Below, one piece after another: positions 51,531 to 59,573 of a stretch of DNA of 64,000 nt. Under the pieces are notes generated by a model, which worked only from the letters and a program-made list of their open reading frames with translations, was not told where the DNA came from and did not search any database. The stretch's first letter is position 1. Every line of letters begins with the position of its first letter. The translations under genes were made by a program, and so were the position numbers. The stretch is from Candidatus Villigracilaceae bacterium (lineage in GTDB: Bacteria > Chloroflexota > Anaerolineae > Anaerolineales > Villigracilaceae): assembly GCA_026645935.1 (NCBI GenBank), contig JAPKMP010000002.1:1-64000 (forward strand). The letters run 5' to 3'.

Positions 51531-51718
51531 ATTTTATTTCATCCCCTTATGGCTGCAAGTGATTTATATAACCTCCGCTTATCAGATTTGCTTATGGATT
51601 TTGATAACTCCCCCCATTCAGCCGATTCGGAAAGACCAAAATTGCCCGACAAATATTTATTGCTCAAGCTGCCGGGAGCATTATTTTGTAAGTTGATCAT
51701 GGAAAAACTGATGTAAGT

Positions 51719-51749
51719 AAAAAAATCCCGCGAGAGGTGCCCACGGGAT
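51719..51749 (-). terminator. Intrinsic terminator of the lysozyme-like gene
   Basis: ATCCCG / CGGGAT with a 13-base loop, then seven T on the minus strand. The other 200 bases of the gap to the cytochrome show no gene. Confidence 0.8.
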
Positions 51750-51774
51750 GATTCTTCCGCGCCTGTTTTAATTG

Positions 51775-53421
51775 CTACTGGCTGATATCGTTCACGTAAT
51801 CGACCGCACTGGAGCAGACGCCGACAAGATGCGGCGAGACGGTCTCCCATGTGAGCGGGAGGCCATTCGCAGCAAAACCGCCGCTGATCCCTTCGGCGAG
51901 ACATCCCCCGCCTGCGTTGTAATTGACGAGGGTGAACTTCCACAAGTCTTCGTACGAAGCGGCGCTTTCAGGTCTTGTGAGTGTGTAGTTGTAAACAACC
52001 TGCCCGGCTTGTTCGCAATTGGCGATGAGGGTGTGGGCGAAAACGCCGATGGAAAAATCCGCCTGTGAAAGGTCGAGCCCCAATGGACATTCTTCACAAC
52101 TTGCATTGACGCTTCCCACCAGCGCGCGCCTCAACTCCGCCTGAAGTTCTTCATCCAAATTGGCATAGCCCAAGCCGCAGGTTTCAGAGTCCATCACCAG
52201 CGGACAGAATTGATTGTAGAAGGAACCATTCCAGAAAAGGGTCGTATCCGCGCCGTTCTCGGTGAGTTGACCGAGACCGATGTCGGCGGCGCCTTGAAAT
52301 ATGCCGGGCCAGAACTGGCTCTCGCGGGCGAAAAGATTCTTGAGCAAATAAGCGGGGACGCTTGTTTCCTTTGATGTGTCGAGGATCAAGCCGTCGAATT
52401 GATTCTGCCATTGGCGCACCGCGTCGCGCGATTTCTCCAACCCGCATTGGTTGACGACATTGCCGGGTGCAAGCCCGCCATCCGGGCAGGAGCGGGCATC
52501 CACCACGCCTTGCAGGATAAGATTCGCTGCGAGATAAGTGTACGGGATGTCACTGCTCAGATCTTCGCTTTCAGTGGGAGTGCTCAGCCATTCAGGCGCA
52601 CCGCCGACGGGAGGGAAGACGCCCCAGGTCTCGGAACATGTCGCGCTGACGCCTCCCTGCCATTGCGATGAGAGGACGTCCACATACCAATAGAGTTGAT
52701 CGGGGTCGCCTTCGTCCACCTGCTTGACGCGGATTTGCGCCTCATACACGAGACTGGAGTCGCCGTAGGTCGAATACGCCCAAAAGGTCACTTCTGCGCC
52801 TTCGTCGTCCGTTTCGGGGATGCGGAATTTGCATATGCCGGTATCCTCGCAGAATAAGGATTGTCCGTTGTACGTGCCCTCTATTCGGTTGATCGATTCG
52901 TTGGGAAGGGGCTCCTGCCCGGTAATGACGAGGGTGGGTTGGGTCTCACAAATATTTGTCCCCGTGCTGAAGACAGGTTCACAATCTTCAAGCGAGATCC
53001 ATGCGCTGGCGGCAGGCAATTGCATGGCGATCTCCTTTTCCCTTGGTTCCGTGTCGATCAATAAAGCGTAGTAACCGTCGCAATTGCTCACATTGTTGAG
53101 ATTGCACATCGGCTGGGACATCCACTCGCGATAGATGATCGTGCCGCAATCGCGATAGACCTCGTCCGGCGTCGGCATCCCGTCGTGTTCGATGACGATC
53201 TTGCAGACGGAGGTCCTGTCCTTCCATTTGAGCAGTTCCCACTGGTAGGAGGTGTATTCGACGGCGATGATTGAGAACCGATCGGGACCGGGTGGGGGAT
53301 TGGAACCAGAATCAGGCGCGGGGTTGGAGCCGGAGGCGGGCAGGGATCCAGAACTGACCGCCATGTTCAGAACAGCGATCAAAATCAAAAGGATCCAGCT
53401 AGCCCTCTGGCTCTTCTTCAT
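51775..53421 (-). CDS. Secreted protein with a lytic-transglycosylase-like domain
   Basis: 548 residues. Signal peptide SWILLILIAVLNMAVSS and a Gly/Pro-rich linker. The middle about 250 residues are Cys-rich and beta-like, unidentified. The last about 190 residues have VPAYLLKNLFARESQFWPG (putative catalytic Glu near 366) and AADIGLGQLTENG, the GH23/SLT pattern for peptidoglycan cleavage. The start ATG abuts a hairpin T tract at 53422-53427, so its expression is probably controlled there or by read-through. Confidence 0.78.
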   Translation of the reverse strand: MKKSQRASWILLILIAVLNMAVSSGSLPASGSNPAPDSGSNPPPGPDRFSIIAVEYTSYQWELLKWKDRTSVCKIVIEHDGMPTPDEVYRDCGTIIYREWMSQPMCNLNNVSNCDGYYALLIDTEPREKEIAMQLPAASAWISLEDCEPVFSTGTNICETQPTLVITGQEPLPNESINRIEGTYNGQSLFCEDTGICKFRIPETDDEGAEVTFWAYSTYGDSSLVYEAQIRVKQVDEGDPDQLYWYVDVLSSQWQGGVSATCSETWGVFPPVGGAPEWLSTPTESEDLSSDIPYTYLAANLILQGVVDARSCPDGGLAPGNVVNQCGLEKSRDAVRQWQNQFDGLILDTSKETSVPAYLLKNLFARESQFWPGIFQGAADIGLGQLTENGADTTLFWNGSFYNQFCPLVMDSETCGLGYANLDEELQAELRRALVGSVNASCEECPLGLDLSQADFSIGVFAHTLIANCEQAGQVVYNYTLTRPESAASYEDLWKFTLVNYNAGGGCLAEGISGGFAANGLPLTWETVSPHLVGVCSSAVDYVNDISQ

Positions 53422-53460
53422 AAAAAACGGAGCTCGTCTTGATTATATAACGAACTCCGT
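53422..53460 (-). terminator. Terminator-like hairpin abutting the lysozyme-like start codon
   Basis: ACGGAGCTCG / CGAACTCCGT (9 of 10) with a 14-base AT-rich loop containing a minus-strand TATAAT, then six T directly before the ATG. It would end the ccm transcript and/or form a leader for the next gene. Confidence 0.7.
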
Positions 53461-53501
53461 GGGTTGGGGAAATTTGCCAGAATTGTTGAATGGCAAATTC
53501 G

Positions 53502-53657
53502 TTATTTTTTTTCCGTGTCCAGCGCCTCGTAGGTCTCGAGGTCGCGCTTGAGGTTGCGGCTGCGGACGTACATGCTCAGCAGGTAAACGCCCATGACCAC
53601 GAACGATACAATGAAGCCTGCGATCATGTAGTTATCGGTATTGGGAATGGAATCCAT
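53502..53657 (-). CDS. ccmD: CcmD-like small membrane protein
   Basis: 51 residues: MDSIPNTDNYMIAGFIVSFV begins a single transmembrane helix that ends at MYVRSR, with a cytoplasmic tail of 20 residues ending TEKK. Size, topology and position just after ccmC match CcmD, which helps release haem-loaded CcmE from the CcmABCD exporter. It starts 12 bases after ccmC stops and is followed by a terminator. Confidence 0.8.
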   Translation of the reverse strand: MDSIPNTDNYMIAGFIVSFVVMGVYLLSMYVRSRNLKRDLETYEALDTEKK

Positions 53658-53669
53658 TGGATGCTCCTG

Positions 53670-54368
53670 TTACATCGAAACTTTAAGTTTGAGATGTTCG
53701 ACCTTCTCCTCCAACGCACCGATGCGGATGCGGTGCCACATCAGGTCGATGAAGATGATGGTAAAGGCGCCGAGGGCGATGAACATGGCTGTCAGCATGT
53801 TCGGAGTCATATCGAAACCGCCTTGCGCCGCCGCACTGGCATTGCCGATGACAACCGGGTGAATGGTGCGGAAGAGGCGGATGACCATGAAGGTGATCGG
53901 CGCGCTGATTCCGCCCAGCAATGTATACACCGCTCCGAACCGCGCGCGTTTCTCGGGGTCTTCGATTCCGGCGCGGAGCATGAAGTAGGCGATGTAGATC
54001 AGTTCGGTCACGGCGGCGGTGGTAAGGCGCGGGTCCCACGTCCACCAGGTGTTCCAGGCGGGGCGCGCCCAGATCGAGCCGAGCACGATGGTGATAAAGA
54101 AGAACATGGTGCTCACTTCCACGGCGGCGAGCTCGAAGCGATCCCATTTCATATCTTTGGTGACCAGGTAGAGAATGCCCGAGACCGCCGCGAGGACGAA
54201 ACCGACCAGGGCAACCCAGGCTGTGCCGACGTGGAAATAAAACACGCGCTGGACGTTTCCCATCACGGCTTCGGTGGGGGCGTAGACCAGGGCGAAGTAG
54301 GTCGCGACGCCAAGCCCGATGATCGATAAAACATCGAGGATGGTTAGAAAGATTGGTTTTTGTTGCAT
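53670..54368 (-). CDS. ccmC: Haem exporter protein CcmC
   Basis: 232 residues with six transmembrane helices and the haem-handling WWTWDPRLTTAAVTELIY motif (WWD domain) between helices 3 and 4; conserved His residues flank it. It loads haem onto CcmE. AAAAGGAG lies upstream of the ATG. It is separated from ccmB by a 175-base gap holding only a small GGCGTT-AGAG-AACGCC hairpin (54526-54541). Confidence 0.9.
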   Translation of the reverse strand: MQQKPIFLTILDVLSIIGLGVATYFALVYAPTEAVMGNVQRVFYFHVGTAWVALVGFVLAAVSGILYLVTKDMKWDRFELAAVEVSTMFFFITIVLGSIWARPAWNTWWTWDPRLTTAAVTELIYIAYFMLRAGIEDPEKRARFGAVYTLLGGISAPITFMVIRLFRTIHPVVIGNASAAAQGGFDMTPNMLTAMFIALGAFTIIFIDLMWHRIRIGALEEKVEHLKLKVSM

Positions 54369-54543
54369 GGATAAACTCCTTTTGAGGATTTGCGATTTCA
54401 GGATTAGATTGAAGAACTCCGGCTCTTTCTGGATGTCGAGCTGAATCAGCCCATCAATCTCATCCTATCTGAAGGTTGGTTTCGCAGGCCGGGCTTTCAG
54501 CCTGATATTGTCTTTCGCATCTTTCGGCGTTAGAGAACGCCAA

Positions 54544-55233
54544 CTATTCTTCGACCACAAAATCGAAGACCATATAAGACACGGCAAGGAAGACCACGTC
54601 GTACACGATCAGGAGGTTGAGCGGCGTAAGGATCTCTTCGAGCGGAAGCCCGGCGACAATCCCGCCGCTGGCTTTGACGGACGCCAGCAGCACGGGCACC
54701 GCCACAGGGAATAACAAAATGGGAAGCAACACATCGCGTGTGCGCGTCTGCACCGACATGGCGGAGAGCAGAGTCCCGACCGCGATGTAACCGATGGAGC
54801 CGAGCAGCAATACGCCGATGAATTCCCACTGGAAGATCCGCGTTTCGTTGTAAAGCATTGCATACAAAGGCACGACGATCGCCTCGACCAAAAGCATGAA
54901 CGCCAGGTTGCTGACGGCTTTGCCGAAAAAGATCGCGGACCTATCCACCGGCGCGAGCAGGAGACCGTCCATACAGCCGCGGTCCTTTTCCACAGCCATG
55001 GAACGGTTCAAGCCGAGAGTCCCGGCAAAGGCGAATGTCGTCCACAACACTCCAGCCGTTACAGATTGCCGCACTTTCACATCCAGTTCCAGCGCAAAGT
55101 TGAAGATGAGAATAACCAACATTGAAAAGACCAGCATGGCGGAAAGCAACTCGCGGGAACGGAATTCAGCAGCGAGGTCTTTGCGCGCGATGGCGAAAAC
55201 GGCTTTGAGGAAGGATGGAGAGGGTTGGGTCAT
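54544..55233 (-). CDS. ccmB: Haem exporter permease CcmB
   Basis: 229 residues with six transmembrane helices: FRSRELLSAMLVFSMLVILIF at the start, then TAGVLWTTFAFAGTLGLNRSM, a cytoplasmic loop with EKDRGCMDGLLLAPVDRSAI, and four more helices. This is the ABC-2-like CcmB membrane unit. It begins 2 bases after ccmA ends. It provides the membrane part of the CcmAB ATPase. Confidence 0.92.
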   Translation of the reverse strand: MTQPSPSFLKAVFAIARKDLAAEFRSRELLSAMLVFSMLVILIFNFALELDVKVRQSVTAGVLWTTFAFAGTLGLNRSMAVEKDRGCMDGLLLAPVDRSAIFFGKAVSNLAFMLLVEAIVVPLYAMLYNETRIFQWEFIGVLLLGSIGYIAVGTLLSAMSVQTRTRDVLLPILLFPVAVPVLLASVKASGGIVAGLPLEEILTPLNLLIVYDVVFLAVSYMVFDFVVEE

Positions 55234-55235
55234 GA

Positions 55236-55934
55236 TCAGGCTTCCAACGCTTTCCTGTAAAAATCGAGCAGGTTGGAATTCTTGAAATCATCGCGCGTGC
55301 CAGAGGCGGCGATGACTCCTCGGGAGAGAACGTCGAACCGTGTGGCGAGGTCTTCGGCGCGGGCGAGGTCGTGAGAGGTCATGACGACGGTGCGCCCCTT
55401 CGCGGCGACGGAGCGCAGGACTTCATCGAGCATTTCCGATGCGTCCTGATCCAAACCGGTATAAGGCTCGTCGAAAAGGACAACTTCCGGGTCGTGGAGA
55501 ACCGCCCTGCCGATGGCGAGTCGTTGCTGCATGCCGCGCGAAAAAGTGCGGACGAGATCGCGTCGGCGTGGTTCCAAGCCGACCATGTTAAGGACATCCG
55601 TGACGCGTGAAGCGTGATGCGTGATGCCGTACATGCGGGCGTAGAACTGCAGATTTTCCTCCGCGGTCAGGTCGGGATACAAAAGAGGAAGATGCGAAAC
55701 CACTCCCAGCCTCGCGCGGACATTGGCAGATTCGTTCGGGAGGGAATATCCAGCCACCTTGACGCTTCCCAATGATGGGCGGGAAAGAGAGGCGAGAATC
55801 CTCAGGAAGGTGGTCTTGCCCGCGCCGTTTGGCCCGAGCAATGCCACGAATTCCCCCGGCTGGACATTAAAGTCCACCCCTTTGAGGATGGTCTTCAACC
55901 CAAAACGTTTGACGAGTTTTTTGACTTCGATCAT
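55236..55934 (-). CDS. ccmA: Haem exporter ATP-binding protein CcmA
   Basis: 232 residues. Walker A GPNGAGKTTFLR, signature FSRGMQQRLAIGRA, Walker B VVLFDEPYTGLD and a His switch in VVMTSHDLA. ATP hydrolysis drives release of haem-CcmE. Between Walker A and signature, residues ITHHASRVT are encoded by a dispersed TCACGC-rich repeat (55600-55627). It follows the cytochrome c lipoprotein, with a palindrome over that gene's stop. Confidence 0.92.
   Translation of the reverse strand: MIEVKKLVKRFGLKTILKGVDFNVQPGEFVALLGPNGAGKTTFLRILASLSRPSLGSVKVAGYSLPNESANVRARLGVVSHLPLLYPDLTAEENLQFYARMYGITHHASRVTDVLNMVGLEPRRRDLVRTFSRGMQQRLAIGRAVLHDPEVVLFDEPYTGLDQDASEMLDEVLRSVAAKGRTVVMTSHDLARAEDLATRFDVLSRGVIAASGTRDDFKNSNLLDFYRKALEA
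55600..55627. repeat. Dispersed CATCACGCTTCACGC-type repeat inside ccmA
   Basis: The run GTGACGCGTGAAGCGTGATG (plus strand) encodes ITHHASRVT on the minus strand. Similar sequence lies at about 57840-57885, upstream of the cytochrome gene. Confidence 0.55.
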
Positions 55935-55944
55935 TCAAGATCGT

Positions 55945-55976
55945 AATTAGTAATTGGTAATTACCAATTACTAATT
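55945..55976. repeat. 32-bp perfect palindrome overlapping the cytochrome stop
   Basis: AATTAGTAATTGGTAA plus its reverse complement without spacer. The minus-strand TAG stop (55971-55973) of the cytochrome c lipoprotein lies inside it. Confidence 0.9.
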
Positions 55977-57824
55977 GCCCTTCCTCTTTAGCACGCCCGT
56001 CAATTCTGCTCGGCGTTTTTTGTAGGCTTCGTCCGATATCTTCCCGGTGCGATGCAGGTCGTCGAGGGCGATGACTGCGTCCATAATGGACTCGGTATCT
56101 TCATAAGGTTCATCTTTCTCGTCATCCCCTTCCACATCGTCGTTTATTTTATTGCGGTCGCGCAGAAACATAAAGAGGCCGGCGAGGATGAGCGTCACGC
56201 CCAGGGCGCCGACGCCGATCAGAACAGTCTGGTTTTGGGTGATATCCGGCGACTCGGCAACATTTTGCGGTGCGCCTGTGAGCGTGAATTCAAAGGAGGA
56301 ATCCTTATCGATGCCGGGAGATGTGTATATATGGAAGTTCGCGCCCTGCATGGACTGAATTCCGCCATCGATGAAGGAGGCGCCTTTTGCCTCCACTCCT
56401 TCTGGCAGGAAAAGCGTGATCGAGCCGATGGGAAGCAGCGCGGTTTGAATGATCTTGGTTTCCTTCGATTTTGGAATTGTGGCGAAGGCGATCAACCCAT
56501 ATGGCTCTTCGCTGGGCGGCATGGCAAAACCGTCTTCGGTTGGGACGAAGGGTGCGCTGTTATCTGTGGTCTCGAAGCCGAGCCCGGTTGCGCCTTCAGG
56601 GAAGGAGATGAACGGGATATTCTGCGTGTCCGCCATTTTTATGAGGACGGTTTCTTCGCCTTCGTTCGTAATGAAATACACCGCAAAGATCTGCGCATCC
56701 TGCCCGGCAAGGTCGAAGAAGATCTGCAATTCCCTCACCTGCAAGGCGGATGTATCGTCTGTGGTTGGGAAAATGACAATGGGCTCAATCACGAGTTCGG
56801 AGGCTCCTGCGGGCACAACAGCAAACTCCGATTGATAATTCATGCCATTCACGTCCACTTCGGTGAGATAGATCTGGCTTTCGACGATCTCGACCTCAAA
56901 GACATAACTGCCGTCGGGGTTTACGTCGCCTTGTTGATTCAAAATCTCGGTGGGTCCGGCGCTGGGGTCTGTGCCGTGATCATATCCATGCAGTGTGACC
57001 TTCAAACCGGAGGGGAGGTCTTCGCCAGTGCGGTTCTCGATCTGGCCGCGGATGATGCTGACGGCCGCCTCTTCCGTGATTTGTGCCTGAGGCGTGCCTT
57101 CGACGGCTGTGCCTTCCGCTGACGGAGTCGCGGCCTCGGCGTTGACCTGGGTCTCGGTCGCTGAAACAGCCACCGGCGCGGGAGGAAGCGCGAACGTCAA
57201 CGTGCGGATATATGCTGCGACTGCGTACGCTTCATCTTCACCGAGTCCGCTCCCAAAGGCGGGGAAGTTCCCGCTCCCTTCGCGCATCATTCTTACCAGG
57301 TCGTCTTCAGACAACGCCGACATCATTTGAAGGTTGGTGAAGGCTTCGCTGCAGTCACCGCAGTTTTTCTCGAAGAGAGTTTTGCCGAGTTCGATCTGTT
57401 CGTTCGTGCTATGAAGAGTGAGGGCATACGCCACCACATCCCAACGCTCCTGGTCGGTGAGACTCATGAACGGCGGCATGAATCGCTCAAGGTTGCCTTG
57501 TGTGACCGTGGCATACCATTTTGCGGGAGACGCGTCGCGCGCAAATTCGGGCAGGCCGATCGGAATGACTGAAACGGGCAGGTCCGCGCTCTGCGGTCCG
57601 TCGCCCAGGCCTTTTTCGCCGTGGCATGCCGCGCATTTTTCTGTAAAGATGGCTTTGCCGTTTTCGATGTCCGGCGCCTGCTCGGGGTAGAGCGGACCGA
57701 GCGTGGGAACCGGCGTCGGCGGAATGTAATTGGGCGGAGGCGTGACATCCGCCGCGAGCGTGACGTTGCATGCGGCGAGCAGGAGGGTTCCAATTGCTAA
57801 AAGGACGATGTGGCGTAAATTCAT
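55971..57824 (-). CDS. Cytochrome c lipoprotein with a degenerate second haem domain
   Basis: 617 residues from the ATG at 57824 (GAGGAA upstream). Lipobox LLLAAC with Cys19; Thr/Pro linker; cytochrome c domain with CAACH (64-68) and MPPFM as likely axial Met. A second domain has CGDCS at 155-159, with Ser for His, so haem ligation is likely lost or altered. Beta-rich domains, one transmembrane helix (VLIGVGALGVTLILAGLFMFL) and a SHOCT-like tail (TGKISDEAYKKRRAEL) end it. It is inside the ccm operon. Role unknown; perhaps an electron carrier or scaffold. Confidence 0.8.
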   Translation of the reverse strand: MNLRHIVLLAIGTLLLAACNVTLAADVTPPPNYIPPTPVPTLGPLYPEQAPDIENGKAIFTEKCAACHGEKGLGDGPQSADLPVSVIPIGLPEFARDASPAKWYATVTQGNLERFMPPFMSLTDQERWDVVAYALTLHSTNEQIELGKTLFEKNCGDCSEAFTNLQMMSALSEDDLVRMMREGSGNFPAFGSGLGEDEAYAVAAYIRTLTFALPPAPVAVSATETQVNAEAATPSAEGTAVEGTPQAQITEEAAVSIIRGQIENRTGEDLPSGLKVTLHGYDHGTDPSAGPTEILNQQGDVNPDGSYVFEVEIVESQIYLTEVDVNGMNYQSEFAVVPAGASELVIEPIVIFPTTDDTSALQVRELQIFFDLAGQDAQIFAVYFITNEGEETVLIKMADTQNIPFISFPEGATGLGFETTDNSAPFVPTEDGFAMPPSEEPYGLIAFATIPKSKETKIIQTALLPIGSITLFLPEGVEAKGASFIDGGIQSMQGANFHIYTSPGIDKDSSFEFTLTGAPQNVAESPDITQNQTVLIGVGALGVTLILAGLFMFLRDRNKINDDVEGDDEKDEPYEDTESIMDAVIALDDLHRTGKISDEAYKKRRAELTGVLKRKGN

Positions 57825-57887
57825 GAATTCCTCGGTGGGTGTGATGCGTGAAGAGTGATCCGTGAATCGCGCTTCACGTTTCACTTG

Positions 57888-58397
57888 TTACTTCAAAGAC
57901 TTTCCGCAAGACGGGCAAAAGTTATCGGTGGTAAGCACGGGCTTGCCGCATGAAGGACAGAAACCGGCTGATTTACTTTTATGTTGTTTGCGCCGCGCTG
58001 CGATCATGGCTTCGATGTCTTCGTCGTTCACCTCAACCCCGGCGGAGGAAGAGTCGGCGCGCCCGGCTGCAGCGGCTTTTTCGATGCGGTCTTCGGCATT
58101 CTTCGCAGACGAAAGGATCGGTTCGAGTTCGTCGAGCTTGCGAAGGATCTCGGAACCTTTCTTCAACAATTCGGCGCGCTGCTCGGGGTAATCCTCTTCG
58201 GGGATCTTGCCGAGTTTGAAATCGAAATCGAGTTCCTGCAGCGAGTTGATGACGCGGTCGCGCTCGGCTTTCAAAGCCGAGATCTCGTGCATTTCATTCG
58301 TCGAGAGTTTGCGCGCGCGGATCATGAAGGGCGCGTAGAGGTACATGCCGGCGATCACGAGGACCGCCAGGATAAGGAAAATTGAACCCAGTTCCAT
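57888..58397 (-). CDS. CcmI-like membrane protein with zinc ribbon
   Basis: 169 residues: one N-terminal TM helix (IFLILAVLVIAGMYLYAPFMI), a coiled coil of about 60 residues (ALKAERDRVINSLQELDFDF and LLKKGSEILRKLDEL), and a C-terminal double CPSCG zinc ribbon. The first part is CcmI-like (a helix and an Asp/Glu-rich coiled coil), the ribbon is not typical. It lies between ccmG and the cytochrome c lipoprotein. It may hold apocytochrome at the haem ligation complex. Confidence 0.72.
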   Translation of the reverse strand: MELGSIFLILAVLVIAGMYLYAPFMIRARKLSTNEMHEISALKAERDRVINSLQELDFDFKLGKIPEEDYPEQRAELLKKGSEILRKLDELEPILSSAKNAEDRIEKAAAAGRADSSSAGVEVNDEDIEAMIAARRKQHKSKSAGFCPSCGKPVLTTDNFCPSCGKSLK

Positions 58398-58408
58398 TCG
58401 CTGCTCCC

Positions 58409-58978
58409 CTATTCCGCGTTTGCGATGAAAGCCTGGATTTCCGCCAGCGAGGCGAAGGGACCGATCTTGATCTGCCGCAGGACGCCTTCACGGTCGATCA
58501 AATAGGTTTCCGGCACACCCATCTGGCGGTTCAGAATGCTCGAAATGTTCGATTGCAGGTCCGGCGCGTTGGGGAAGGTGATGGCGAATTTTTTCAGATA
58601 ACCGAAAGCGCCTTCGGGCGTATCCACATAATCCACGCCGATGAAGACCACATCGCCGCGGTCTTTATACAATTGCCAGGCTTCTTCGAGTTCGGGCGCT
58701 TCCTGTTCGCAGGGTTTGCACCAGGATGCCCAAATATTGATGAGGACGACTTTTCCGCGCAGGTCGGAAAGTTTCATTTCAGGCGTGCCGTTGTATTCAT
58801 AGCCTTCGAAATAAACGAGGTCGAAATCCGGCACAGGCTTGCCGATCTCCGCCATGGGATTACTGGCGCGGTTCAACCCGAATCCCACCAGCGCAAGCAG
58901 GCCCGCAAGGAACACCCAAATGGTGATCTGCGCCCACATCGGCACGCTTCGTTTTGTCGGGGTCGATGACTCTGTCAT
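58409..58978 (-). CDS. ccmG: Thiol-disulfide reductase, CcmG/ResA type
   Basis: 189 residues: N-terminal membrane anchor (WAQITIWVFLAGLLALVGFGL) and a thioredoxin domain with WASWCKPCEQE (Cys87, Cys90), VDYVDTPEGAFGYL, and a cis-Pro loop GVPETYLID. It keeps apocytochrome CXXCH thiols reduced for haem attachment. It lies between ccmH and the zinc-ribbon protein, 11 bases from the latter. Confidence 0.92.
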   Translation of the reverse strand: MTESSTPTKRSVPMWAQITIWVFLAGLLALVGFGLNRASNPMAEIGKPVPDFDLVYFEGYEYNGTPEMKLSDLRGKVVLINIWASWCKPCEQEAPELEEAWQLYKDRGDVVFIGVDYVDTPEGAFGYLKKFAITFPNAPDLQSNISSILNRQMGVPETYLIDREGVLRQIKIGPFASLAEIQAFIANAE

Positions 58979-58993
58979 TGCATTCTCCGTAAG

Positions 58994-59027
58994 AGACGTG
59001 ACGGGTTTCTGAAAACCTGTTACGTCT
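58994..59027. repeat. Palindrome between ccmH and ccmG
   Basis: AGACGTGACGGGTTT / AAACCTGTTACGTCT, 13 of 15 with the two mismatches allowed as G-U pairs. It lies 4 bases below the ccmH stop and has the same GGTTT...AAACC centre as the hairpin after clpC. Confidence 0.7.
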
Positions 59028-59030
59028 GGA

Positions 59031-59546
59031 TTATTTTCTTTTTTTCAATTCTTCTTCCATCCGCTTTATGTATTCATCATCAACAGAGGATGGCTCCGCC
59101 TCTCTGCCCGAGCCTGAAGCGGATGCTGCAACTTTGGGTTTTGTCCACGCTCGAAACGCGTTGAAGAGTACGGCTGCTCCGATTAATAACAAAACCGGCG
59201 GGACGACGTAAACAAGCCAGTTGAATCCCGTGCGCGGCGGTTCGGAAAGCACGCGCGCACCGTAGTTGTTCACGAAATATTGTTTGATCTCTTCCTCGGT
59301 CCTGCCCTCCGCCAGCTGCTGGCGGATCAATTCGCGCCACTGGCGGCATGCTTCGGTCGGGCAGACATCCAGCGGCGTGTTCTCGCACACCGGGCAATAC
59401 AACTGCTTGGCGATCGCGTTGACCTCATCGTCGGTGGGGGTGGGTTCCTGGGCAAGGGCGGTCTGGTAAAACAAACCAGTTGCCACGAGAACAAACGCAA
59501 GCGCGAGAAACCCATAATTGGTAATTCGCAATTTGTAATTGTTCAT
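59031..59546 (-). CDS. ccmH: Cytochrome c maturation protein CcmH
   Basis: 171 residues: signal peptide, then the LRCXXC-type motif QLYCPVCENTPLDVC with Cys51, Cys54 plus extra Cys62 and Cys67, typical helices RQWRELIRQQLAEGRTEEEI, and a C-terminal TM helix VYVVPPVLLLIGAAVLF. It reduces or presents apocytochrome thiols to CcmF. The first about 12 residues (NNYKLRITNYG) come from a dispersed AATTAC repeat. It follows ccmF by 27 bases. Confidence 0.92.
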   Translation of the reverse strand: MNNYKLRITNYGFLALAFVLVATGLFYQTALAQEPTPTDDEVNAIAKQLYCPVCENTPLDVCPTEACRQWRELIRQQLAEGRTEEEIKQYFVNNYGARVLSEPPRTGFNWLVYVVPPVLLLIGAAVLFNAFRAWTKPKVAASASGSGREAEPSSVDDEYIKRMEEELKKRK

Positions 59547-59573
59547 TTCATCGATCTCCGATTACCAATTGTC

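Noticed and set aside
51510-51716. 68-codon plus-strand open frame upstream of the cytochrome
   Set aside because: Its start lies inside the CRP-type palindrome and it has no ribosome-binding site; the region is AT-rich and gives open frames by chance.
56052-57122. Long plus-strand open frame opposite the cytochrome c lipoprotein
   Set aside because: The minus-strand gene has clear motifs and fits the operon; the antisense product looks random.
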